7,724 bases of DNA from Legionellales bacterium (GTDB lineage: Bacteria > Pseudomonadota > Gammaproteobacteria > Legionellales > Legionellaceae), in the NCBI GenBank assembly GCA_003489505.1, contig DNMA01000105.1, forward strand, positions 1 to 7,724. Reading direction: 5' to 3'. Position numbers and translations under genes: made by a program. This document shows positions 1 to 5,073 of this stretch, piece after piece. Position 1 is the first letter of the stretch. Each line of letters starts with the position of its first letter. Under the pieces are notes generated by a model. That model saw only the letters and a program-made list of their open reading frames with translations, searched no databases and was not told the origin of the DNA.

Positions 1-78
1 ACAAACGCCTCTTTAAAAGATTACGCCTTATATCCACGCCCTAAACGACGTGGTTTTACGGCGCATTTGATAAATTAA
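1..78 (+). CDS. 3' end of an unrecognised gene (partial)
   Basis: Reading from base 1, an open frame of 25 codons ends in TAA at 76-78. The peptide ends in YPRPKRRGFTAHLIN, which is basic, and I do not recognise it. It would converge on suhB, leaving 50 bp (79-128) between the two stops, a normal arrangement. The other two plus-strand frames close early (TAA at 14-16 and at 40-42). The minus strand offers only a 25-codon frame with no support. So little is visible that this could be chance. The 79-128 gap holds no stem plus T-run that would mark a terminator for either gene. Confidence 0.3.
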   Translation, partial: TNASLKDYALYPRPKRRGFTAHLIN

Positions 79-128
79 ATCAATCATCAAACTCGATGGA
101 AACATACGACCACCTACAACAAACCACC

Positions 129-914
129 TTACTCGCTATGAGAGCTCTTAAATGTTTCTAACCAATTCTTATTTAATTTAATATTACTAATCATCAGCTG
201 TTGATGAGGTAATGCTTGTGATTGTCCTTGAAAATCAGTGACAACACCACCCGCTTCTAAAATAAGTAACATCCCAGCAGCGCAGTCCCAGGGATTCATG
301 CCATATGCAACATAGCCATCTAAGCGACCAGAGGCTACATAAGCCATATCTAATGAGGCACAACCTAATTGTCTAGTGCTAGGCAGCAGTTTATTAAATC
401 GAATAAAATCGACAACTTCTTGAGGGGCATGCATGGAAGCAATGGATTTACCAATTCCGATTAAGGACTGGTTGATATTGGTATTTTGACCGACGCGAAC
501 TCGACGGTTATTTAATTGAGCACCACGACCACGACTTGCTGAAAAACATTCATGACGAATAGGGTCATAAATCACAGCATGTTCGATTTGATTTTTAATT
601 TGAATGGCAATTGAAACCGCATAGTGGGTGATGCCATGTAAAAAATTCTTGGTTCCATCGAGTGGGTCAACAATCCAGGTGGTATCACTTTGATTATCAA
701 TTAAACCGCATTCTTCTGATAAAATATTATGTTTTGGGAATTTTTTTCTGATGCCTTGGATAATCATATTCTCAGCTTGAATATCCACTTGAGTAGATTC
801 ACCCTTATAGGCGTCATATTTGATTTCTAAAAAAGCGACTTGATCTTGACTACGGCGAATAAAATCACCTGCTTGTCGTGCGATTTGTAAAGCGACATTG
901 ACTAATGGTTCCAT
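129..914 (-). CDS. suhB: Inositol-1-monophosphatase family protein SuhB
   Basis: A Mg2+-dependent cytosolic phosphatase of the inositol monophosphatase family, 261 residues (E. coli SuhB 267). The metal-site signatures are all present: E67-E68 in ILSEECG, D83-P-L-D86-G-T in WIVDPLDGTKNF, and W209-D210-x-A-A-G followed by EAGG at 220-223. The fold looks complete and active. In E. coli, SuhB hydrolyses inositol 1-phosphate and also joins the Nus antitermination complex on rRNA operons. The residue aligning with E. coli Arg184, discussed in work on dimerisation and RNA polymerase binding, is Gln182 here (TRQLG against FRRTG), so the non-enzymatic role is uncertain. The start is ATG at 914-912. 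No Shine-Dalgarno is visible ahead of it (TGATTAAAATTT), but the N-terminus matches the family length. It is divergent from trmJ across 129 bp, as in E. coli. Confidence 0.95.
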   Translation of the reverse strand: MEPLVNVALQIARQAGDFIRRSQDQVAFLEIKYDAYKGESTQVDIQAENMIIQGIRKKFPKHNILSEECGLIDNQSDTTWIVDPLDGTKNFLHGITHYAVSIAIQIKNQIEHAVIYDPIRHECFSASRGRGAQLNNRRVRVGQNTNINQSLIGIGKSIASMHAPQEVVDFIRFNKLLPSTRQLGCASLDMAYVASGRLDGYVAYGMNPWDCAAGMLLILEAGGVVTDFQGQSQALPHQQLMISNIKLNKNWLETFKSSHSE

Positions 915-943
915 AAATTTTAATCAGCTACAAAAAAACAAGC

Positions 944-972
944 ATTGTATCAGAAAAAAGCTAAACTGATAA
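944..972 (-). promoter_or_regulatory. Candidate sigma70 promoter of suhB
   Basis: On the minus strand, TTATCA (972-967; 4/6 to the -35 consensus) and TACAAT (949-944; 5/6 to the -10) are separated by exactly 17 bp. Transcription would start near 937, giving a leader of about 23 nt. This is the best promoter-like pair between suhB and trmJ. It is called from consensus matching only. Confidence 0.5.
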
Positions 973-986
973 GTTATTTTAAAGGG

Positions 987-1015
987 TTGTATATTTTTTA
1001 AATCAAAACTAACAT
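987..1015 (+). promoter_or_regulatory. Weak candidate promoter of trmJ operon
   Basis: TTGTAT (987-992) and TAACAT (1010-1015) are separated by 17 bp and match the consensus at 3/6 and 4/6. This would start transcripts near 1022. An alternative -10, TATATT at 990-995, has no good -35. In such AT-rich DNA either could be chance, so the true trmJ-iscS promoter is not settled. Confidence 0.22.
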
Positions 1016-1043
1016 AAGCATATGATGATTTAATGATGTAGCT

Positions 1044-1742
1044 ATGTTAAAAAATATTAAAGTTGTTTTGGTTGAAACCAGTCATCCAGGAAATATTGGT
1101 TCTGTGGCAAGAGCGATGAAAACCATGGGCTTGGAAAATTTAGTCTTGGTTCAACCCAAAATATTTCCTAGTGACGAAGCGACCGCTCTGGCTTCGGGGG
1201 CAGACGATCTTTTGCAAAAAGCAGAAGTTTGTCATTCTTTAGCAGAGGCAATCGCTGATTGTCAGTTGGTTTTAGGTGCTACAGCTCGTTCACGTGATTT
1301 AGAATGGCCAATGTATCATCCCAAAGAACTCATGAATCATATTGCTGGAAAAAAAGTGGCCCTGGTCTTTGGTCGAGAACGAAGCGGGTTAACCAATGAA
1401 GAGCTATGGCTTTGTCAGGCCGGCATTCAAATTCCAACTTCACCAGAATACCGCTCTTTGAATTTATCCCAAGCAGTGCAAATTGTTGCTTATGAGCTTT
1501 GGAATAGTCAAATGGATAGGCCAACATCAGAGCCTCTGGATGTTGTGAGTCAGGCTGCGATGTATTTGTTTTATCAACATTTAGAGAAAGTTTTAATTCA
1601 AATTGAATTTATGAAAGCAGATGAACCTAAACGATTGATGCCCAAAATTAAAAGACTTTTTAACCGTTCTGAGATTCGGGAATCTGAAATGAATATTTTA
1701 CGTGGTATTTTAACGCAAATTGAAAAACATCTGCAAGGATAG
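1044..1742 (+). CDS. trmJ: tRNA (cytidine/uridine-32) 2'-O-methyltransferase TrmJ
   Basis: A SPOUT (trefoil-knot) methyltransferase that uses S-adenosylmethionine to methylate the ribose of nucleotide 32 in the tRNA anticodon loop. The family marks are clear: HPGNIGSVARAMKTMG at 14-29 with the expected catalytic Arg23, VFGRERSGLTNEE at 108-120, and the knot segment SLNLSQAVQIVAYEL at 138-152. A C-terminal helical region follows (residues 165-232), typical of TrmJ and absent from the minimal TrmL enzymes. Length is 232 residues against 246 in E. coli, so it is complete. The ATG at 1044 is needed to keep the first strand (VVLVETSHPG). It has no visible Shine-Dalgarno and is preceded by two tiny frames. 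It is first in an apparent operon with the desulfurase gene 10 nt downstream, an order matching E. coli trmJ-isc. IscS-derived sulfur also reaches tRNA position 32 in E. coli (s2C32). Confidence 0.95.
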   Translation: MLKNIKVVLVETSHPGNIGSVARAMKTMGLENLVLVQPKIFPSDEATALASGADDLLQKAEVCHSLAEAIADCQLVLGATARSRDLEWPMYHPKELMNHIAGKKVALVFGRERSGLTNEELWLCQAGIQIPTSPEYRSLNLSQAVQIVAYELWNSQMDRPTSEPLDVVSQAAMYLFYQHLEKVLIQIEFMKADEPKRLMPKIKRLFNRSEIRESEMNILRGILTQIEKHLQG

Positions 1743-1744
1743 GG
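1735..1744 (+). promoter_or_regulatory. Ribosome binding site deciding the iscS start
   Basis: AAGGATAGGG lies across the trmJ stop codon, with AGGG ending 8 nt before the ATG at 1753. This favours 1753 over the in-frame ATG at 1720, which has no such site, lies inside trmJ and would add 11 residues absent from the family. Translation of the two genes is probably coupled. Confidence 0.7.
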
Positions 1745-1752
1745 AAAAACTG

Positions 1753-2898
1753 ATGACTGAAACAATTTATTTGGACTATATGGCTTCGACGCCATTAGAT
1801 CCAAGAGTTTTTGAGGCAATGTTACCGTATCTTACCGATTTTAAATGGTGCGCTAATCCTTCATCGGTCAATCATGAAATGGGGCGAGAAACTTTAAAAG
1901 TGGTTGAAACCCAAAGAAGTTTAATTGCGCAAACTCTTAGCGCAAGTCCAGAAGAATTAATTTTCACTTCAGGGGCAACAGAAGCCAATAATATTGCAAT
2001 TTTAGGTGCTGCTAGATTTTATAAGCGCCAAGGCAATCATTTGATTACCATGAGTAGCGAACACAAAGCAGTCTTAAATGTTTTTGAAGCGCTGGAGAAA
2101 GAAGGTTTTTCAGTCACCTACCTTAAACCTCAAGCAAATGGTTTATTAAATCTTGATGATTTGGTAAAAGCCATCACGCCACAGACGACACTCGTTTCCA
2201 TCATGCAGGTAAATAATGAAATTGGCGTGATTCAAGATATTGAAAATATCGCCAGACTATTAAAAGAAAAAGGAATTCTATTTCATGTGGATGCTGCTCA
2301 AGGTTTTGGTCCTTTAGGAATCAATTTATCTCAGGTGCCTATTTCATTGATGTCATTTTCAGCCCATAAAGTTTATGGCCCCAAAGGAGTTGGCGCTTTA
2401 TACATGAGAAGACGACCACAAATTCAGTTACAACCTATCTTATTTGGCGGTGGCCAAGAATATGCTCTAAGGCCTGGAACATTGGCAACGCATCAAATCG
2501 TTGGGATGGCCAAAGCTTTTGAAATCGCTGATAGTGTGCGTCAACAAGAACAGCTTTATCTTTTAGGATTGCGTGATGCATTTCTTCAGGGGATAGCCTC
2601 ATTGCCTGTTTGGCAAATCAATGGAGATTTTCAGGCTCGTGTAGCAGGAAATTTAAATTTACACATTGATGGTGTAGAAAGTAGTGAGTTGATAAATTCT
2701 TTATATCCTCTCATTGTGTCTAGTCAATCAGCATGCTCGGCGGCTTCAGGTAGTGCCTCTCATGTATTACAAGCCATTGGTTTATCTGAGGCACAAGCAC
2801 GTCAAAGTATTCGAATAAGCTTTGGGCGAATGACGAAAAAAGATGAAATTGCAAACATATGTAATATTTTTTGCTTAAATTTAACCAAAACTATATAA
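1753..2898 (+). CDS. iscS: IscS-type (group I) cysteine desulfurase, tail-less
   Basis: A PLP-dependent enzyme that converts cysteine to alanine and holds the sulfur as a persulfide for Fe-S clusters and tRNA thiolation. From M1 (MTETIYLDYMAST) it lines up with E. coli IscS with key residues at the same numbers: SGATEANN at 73-80, His104 in SEHKAVL, VDAAQ at 179-183, PLP Lys206 in SFSAHKVYGPKG, and catalytic Cys328 in SSQSACSAAS. Length is 381 residues against 404. It stops about 23 residues short and lacks the tail (ending SIEWAHH in E. coli) that contacts IscU. Other departures from E. coli IscS are GGGQEYALRPGT for GGGHERGMRSGT, Gln325 for Gly in the active-site loop, and an extra CNIFC pair (Cys370, Cys374) near the end. 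It lies between trmJ and an A-type carrier; iscR and iscU are absent. It may be a diverged or specialised paralogue rather than the only IscS. Confidence 0.93.
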   Translation: MTETIYLDYMASTPLDPRVFEAMLPYLTDFKWCANPSSVNHEMGRETLKVVETQRSLIAQTLSASPEELIFTSGATEANNIAILGAARFYKRQGNHLITMSSEHKAVLNVFEALEKEGFSVTYLKPQANGLLNLDDLVKAITPQTTLVSIMQVNNEIGVIQDIENIARLLKEKGILFHVDAAQGFGPLGINLSQVPISLMSFSAHKVYGPKGVGALYMRRRPQIQLQPILFGGGQEYALRPGTLATHQIVGMAKAFEIADSVRQQEQLYLLGLRDAFLQGIASLPVWQINGDFQARVAGNLNLHIDGVESSELINSLYPLIVSSQSACSAASGSASHVLQAIGLSEAQARQSIRISFGRMTKKDEIANICNIFCLNLTKTI

Positions 2899-2899
2899 A
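2871..2899 (+). promoter_or_regulatory. Possible internal promoter for iscA
   Basis: TTGCTT (2871-2876) and TATAAA (2894-2899) are spaced 17 bp apart and match the consensus at 3/6 and 5/6. They lie across the end of the desulfurase gene, just before the 45-bp gap to the A-type carrier. The pair could give that gene separate expression, but AT richness makes chance matches likely. Confidence 0.27.
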
Positions 2900-2943
2900 T
2901 AGTATAAAATGCATACATAGTTGATTCAAAATGAGGGAAAAAA

Positions 2944-3306
2944 ATGACGGTTCAACATTATAAACCGCAAGCGGAAGTAAATATTAAAATTTCAGAATCA
3001 GCAAAGAATCGTTTAGTAAAAGTGATTCAAATGACTGAAGGTGGACAAGCAATGCGCTTAGCAGTGAAAAAAAGTGGTTGCTCAGGGTATGCCTATGATT
3101 TACAATGCGTGACCGAATTATCGCCACAAGACTTAATTATTGAGTTAGATGAAGGATATAAGCTCACTGTTGATCTTAAAAGTTATCCACTTTTAGAGGG
3201 TTTAGAACTAGATTATGTTAAAGAAGGTTTGCAGCAAAAGTTTACCTACGTTAACCCAAAACAGTCGGGGCAGTGTGGCTGTGGTGAAAGCTTTTCAGTC
3301 AAATAA
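2944..3306 (+). CDS. iscA: A-type Fe-S carrier protein (IscA/SufA family)
   Basis: A small cytosolic protein of the HesB/IscA fold that receives Fe-S clusters or iron and delivers them to apo-proteins. The three invariant ligand cysteines are present: Cys46 in KKSGCSGYAYDL, and Cys111 and Cys113 in QCGCGESFSV near the C-terminus. The family segment LDYVKEGL lies at 89-96 and NPKQSGQCGCG at 104-114. At 120 residues it has an N-terminal extension like SufA (122) rather than the 107 of E. coli IscA, while the first cysteine motif reads more like IscA, so the subfamily is open. The start is ATG 2944, preceded by GAGGG (2933-2937) at 6 nt. It follows the desulfurase gene where iscU would normally intervene, and no hscB, hscA or fdx follows. 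It is probably cotranscribed with trmJ-iscS, with a possible extra promoter of its own. Confidence 0.92.
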   Translation: MTVQHYKPQAEVNIKISESAKNRLVKVIQMTEGGQAMRLAVKKSGCSGYAYDLQCVTELSPQDLIIELDEGYKLTVDLKSYPLLEGLELDYVKEGLQQKFTYVNPKQSGQCGCGESFSVK

Positions 3307-3342
3307 ATTTCTTAAGAATTGCTTCAGAAATGAGTATCAATA

Positions 3343-3362
3343 AAACAATATTTACATTGTTT
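3343..3362 (+). promoter_or_regulatory. Inverted repeat over the fis -35 region
   Basis: AAACAAT (3343-3349) and ATTGTTT (3356-3362) form a perfect 7-bp inverted repeat with a 6-nt spacer. The repeat overlaps the proposed fis -35 hexamer at 3351-3356. The geometry suits a dimeric repressor or Fis autoregulation, but it is not a clear match to the degenerate Fis consensus. It is not a terminator, as no T-run follows. Confidence 0.3.
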
Positions 3363-3379
3363 GGGGTTTCTGGTAGCAT
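3351..3379 (+). promoter_or_regulatory. Candidate promoter of fis
   Basis: TTTACA (3351-3356; 5/6) and TAGCAT (3374-3379; 4/6) are spaced 17 bp apart, with TGG directly before the -10 as in extended -10 promoters. Transcription would begin near 3386 and leave a leader of roughly 73 nt before the fis ATG. No terminator is visible between iscA and this site, so read-through from the isc genes could also reach fis. Confidence 0.5.
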
Positions 3380-3458
3380 TGCAAACATCGTGTAGATTCT
3401 TGTGGAATTTAGCACTTTTTTTAAATATTAAAAAATGTTTTATAAGGTATTTTTAATC

Positions 3459-3743
3459 ATGAATCAAGCAGTTAACGAATTACAACAATCTGAAACTTTA
3501 TCAAATCATGTTGTTAAAGTTGTTAGAAATTACTTACAAAGCAATAATACCAAAGATGCTGAATTGAATCTTTATGAAATTGTTTTAGAAGAAATTGAAG
3601 GTCCATTATTCCGTACAGTGATGGAAATGACCCGTTATAACCAATCTAAAGCAGCTCGTGTATTAGGCGTTAGCCGTGGAACATTACGTACAAAATTAAA
3701 GCGTTATTTTGATGATGAATTCATCGGAACTCGTGAAGATTAA
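3459..3743 (+). CDS. fis: DNA-binding protein Fis
   Basis: A nucleoid-associated dimeric protein that bends DNA and regulates rRNA, tRNA and growth-phase genes. From ATG 3459 it has 94 residues (E. coli 98). The N-terminal part is poorly conserved, as usual. The dimer helices are recognisable in LYEIVLEEIEGPLFRTVM (39-55). The C-terminal helix-turn-helix, NQSKAARVLGVSRGTLRTKL at 61-80, is nearly the family consensus. A nine-residue tail (DDEFIGTRED region, 85-94) extends past the point where E. coli Fis ends. An upstream in-frame ATG at 3435 has no ribosome site and would add a hydrophobic MFYKVFLI, whereas TAAGG at 3443-3447 serves 3459, although an 11-nt spacing is long. The gene stands alone, without the dusB partner it has in enterics, and sits just upstream of rnpB. 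Confidence 0.93.
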   Translation: MNQAVNELQQSETLSNHVVKVVRNYLQSNNTKDAELNLYEIVLEEIEGPLFRTVMEMTRYNQSKAARVLGVSRGTLRTKLKRYFDDEFIGTRED

Positions 3744-3759
3744 TTTTTTGTAATTAATT

Positions 3760-3768
3760 TGTTATACT
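3760..3768 (+). promoter_or_regulatory. Extended -10 promoter of rnpB
   Basis: TGTTATACT contains TATACT (3763-3768; 5/6) preceded by TGn. It lies 5 bp before the first base of the RNA's P1 helix (3774), the right distance for a start at 3774-3775. A -35 at 17 bp would be TTAATT (3740-3745), overlapping the fis stop codon. It is weak, so the extended -10 probably compensates. Confidence 0.6.
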
Positions 3769-3773
3769 GTTTT

Positions 3774-4134
3774 AAAGTCGGTCAGGCAATCGCGCTTTAA
3801 ACGTTGTTTAAAGTGAGGAAAGTCCGGGCTCCATAGGGTAAAGTGCCAGGTAACGCCTGGGAGACGTGAGTCTACGGAAAGTGCCACAGAAATGATACCG
3901 CCTAATCTGATTAGGTAAGGGTGAAATGGTGCGGTAAGAGCGCACCGCGCAACTGGTAACAGTTGTGGCAGGGTAAACCCCACTGGGAGCAAGACCAAAT
4001 AGGAATTCATTTGACGTAAGTCAAAACGCACGACCCGTGCGGAATTCGGGTAGGTCGCATGAGATAAATGGTGACATTTATCCTAGATGAATGGTTGTCC
4101 ACGACAGAACCCGGCTTATCGACCGACTTTTTTT
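3774..4134 (+). ncRNA. rnpB: RNase P RNA, bacterial type A
   Basis: The catalytic RNA of RNase P, which removes 5' leaders from pre-tRNAs. The conserved core is unmistakable: GAGGAAAGTCCGGGCTCC (3815-3832), GTGCGGTAAGAGCGCACCG in the middle, and ACGACAGAACCCGGCTTATC at 4101-4120, which together form P4 and its flanks. P1 pairs 3774-3783 with 4121-4130 over 10 bp. P2 pairs GGCAATC with GGTTGTC. P6 pairs GGGT (3836-3839) with ACCC (4033-4036), a compensatory change from E. coli GGGC/GCCC. The GGU that binds tRNA CCA lies in CGGGTAGG (4047-4054). P18 is GATAAATG-GTGA-CATTTATC (4063-4082). Odd points: P3 is only a 10-bp hairpin (3793-3815), P12 is CCTAAT-CTG-ATTAGG (3901-3915), and an extra hairpin (4010-4025) sits between P16 and P17. 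The ends are inferred from P1 and the promoter. A minus-strand frame across 3762-4031 is not a gene. Confidence 0.98.
4121..4134 (+). terminator. T-run ending rnpB, atypical terminator
   Basis: GACCGAC, the 3' strand of P1, runs straight into seven T residues (4128-4134). No separate local hairpin precedes the T-run. If it terminates transcription, the stem is the long-range P1 helix, which pairs with bases about 345 nt upstream. Termination may be partial, with read-through toward coaX. Confidence 0.4.
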
Positions 4135-4145
4135 ATTTATTCCCA

Positions 4146-4173
4146 TTGCATGGATAAATATCAATTTTAGTAT
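4146..4173 (+). promoter_or_regulatory. Weak candidate promoter for coaX
   Basis: The 160-bp gap between rnpB and coaX (4135-4294) contains TTGCAT (4146-4151) and TAGTAT (4168-4173) with 16-bp spacing, a weak pair. A second possible -10, TAAAAT at 4260-4265, has no convincing -35. No ORF, riboswitch or RNA gene is visible in the gap. Confidence 0.2.
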
Positions 4174-4294
4174 CCTCAAAAGTTATTTGTATTTCCTTAG
4201 AGCAATATCTAGCAAAAAACCTTTAATGTTCAATACTTTTTCTTTGGTGGAACTTCCGTTAAAATAGGAGTAATCCAGTTTTGAGGAAAAACTC

Positions 4295-5071
4295 ATGTTA
4301 TTGTGCTTAGATGTTGGAAATTCGCAAATTTTTGGTGGTTTATTTGATGCTAAAAAACAATTAGTGATGCGTTTTCGTTTAAGCTCTAAGGCACAGACCT
4401 CTGATGAATTTGCAATTTTTTTGATACAAGTTTTAAGAGAAAATCAAATTGAACCCAAAGATGTTTTGCATATTGCCATCAGTTCGGTGGTTCCACATCT
4501 TGATTATTCCATTCGAGCCGCATGTATTAAGTATTTCTCTATTACGCCATTTTTTATTCAATCCAATATTAAAACCAAACTTGATATTCAGTATGTTCAA
4601 GCAAGAGAATTAGGGGCAGATAGAATTGCCAATGCCATTGCTGCGATGGATATGTATCCTCATCAAAATCTCATGGTGATTGATTTTGGGACTGCGATGA
4701 CTTTTTGTGCCATCAATCAAAAAAATATTTATTTGGGGGGCGCTATCTTCCCAGGTATGCGACTGCTGGTGGATACTTTAGCCAAAAATACTGCAAAACT
4801 GCCCGTTGTTGAGGTGGTTCCGATGAAAAAAGCGGTTGCCAAAACGACAGTAACCGGTATTCAAAGTGGTATTTTCTATGGTACTTTGGGAGCTTGTCGA
4901 GAATTAATTCAGGCATTCAGACAAGAAGCCTTTCCCAATGAAGAAATGTTAATTATTGCAACTGGTGGATTTTCGGGATTATTCGAAAAGCAAGGCATTT
5001 ATGATGTGCATGTTCCCGATTTGATTTTACATGGTATCCGAATTGCTGCTCAAGATAATGGTGTGCTATAG
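4295..5071 (+). CDS. coaX: Type III pantothenate kinase CoaX
   Basis: Phosphorylates pantothenate to 4'-phosphopantothenate, the first committed step of coenzyme A synthesis, in the cytosol. It belongs to the ASKHA (actin/hexokinase-like) fold. The motifs are in order: phosphate-1 loop CLDVGNSQI (4-12, Asp6), ELGADRIANAIAA (105-117, Asp109), VIDFGTAMTF (128-137, Asp130), GGAIFPGM (148-155) and adenosine-site ATGGFSGLF (222-230). Length is 258 residues, normal for the family and without the BirA fusion found in some species. Family members need a monovalent cation and escape CoA feedback inhibition. ATG 4295 is preceded by GAGGA (4283-4287) at 7 nt, a strong site. It lies downstream of rnpB and converges on trkH, the two stop codons being only 2 nt apart. 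All key residues are present, so it should be active. Confidence 0.96.
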   Translation: MLLCLDVGNSQIFGGLFDAKKQLVMRFRLSSKAQTSDEFAIFLIQVLRENQIEPKDVLHIAISSVVPHLDYSIRAACIKYFSITPFFIQSNIKTKLDIQYVQARELGADRIANAIAAMDMYPHQNLMVIDFGTAMTFCAINQKNIYLGGAIFPGMRLLVDTLAKNTAKLPVVEVVPMKKAVAKTTVTGIQSGIFYGTLGACRELIQAFRQEAFPNEEMLIIATGGFSGLFEKQGIYDVHVPDLILHGIRIAAQDNGVL

Positions 5072-5073
5072 CA

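Noticed and set aside
1330..1527. 65-codon minus-strand frame inside trmJ
   Set aside because: It lies wholly within a well-supported gene on the other strand and shows no recognisable motif or start signal.
1720..1752. Upstream ATG for the desulfurase at 1720
   Set aside because: It would add 11 non-conserved residues, has no ribosome site and lies inside trmJ, while ATG 1753 has AGGG at 8 nt and the family N-terminus.
1598..1819. 73-codon minus-strand frame across the trmJ-iscS junction
   Set aside because: It overlaps two conserved genes whose motifs fix the plus-strand frames, and its own product has no recognisable features.
3309..3318. TTCTTAAGAA palindrome after iscA as a terminator
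   Set aside because: It has no loop and no following T-run, so it does not look like an intrinsic terminator.
3762..4031. 89-codon minus-strand frame
   Set aside because: It is antisense to rnpB. The conserved RNA helices explain the sequence, and the peptide looks like a translated structured RNA.
4003..4054. Apparent loss of the GGU motif that binds the tRNA CCA end in RNase P RNA
   Set aside because: Aligning with E. coli numbering puts GGU (292-294) in the GGGTAGG stretch after P16, and CGGGTAGG is intact at 4047-4054.
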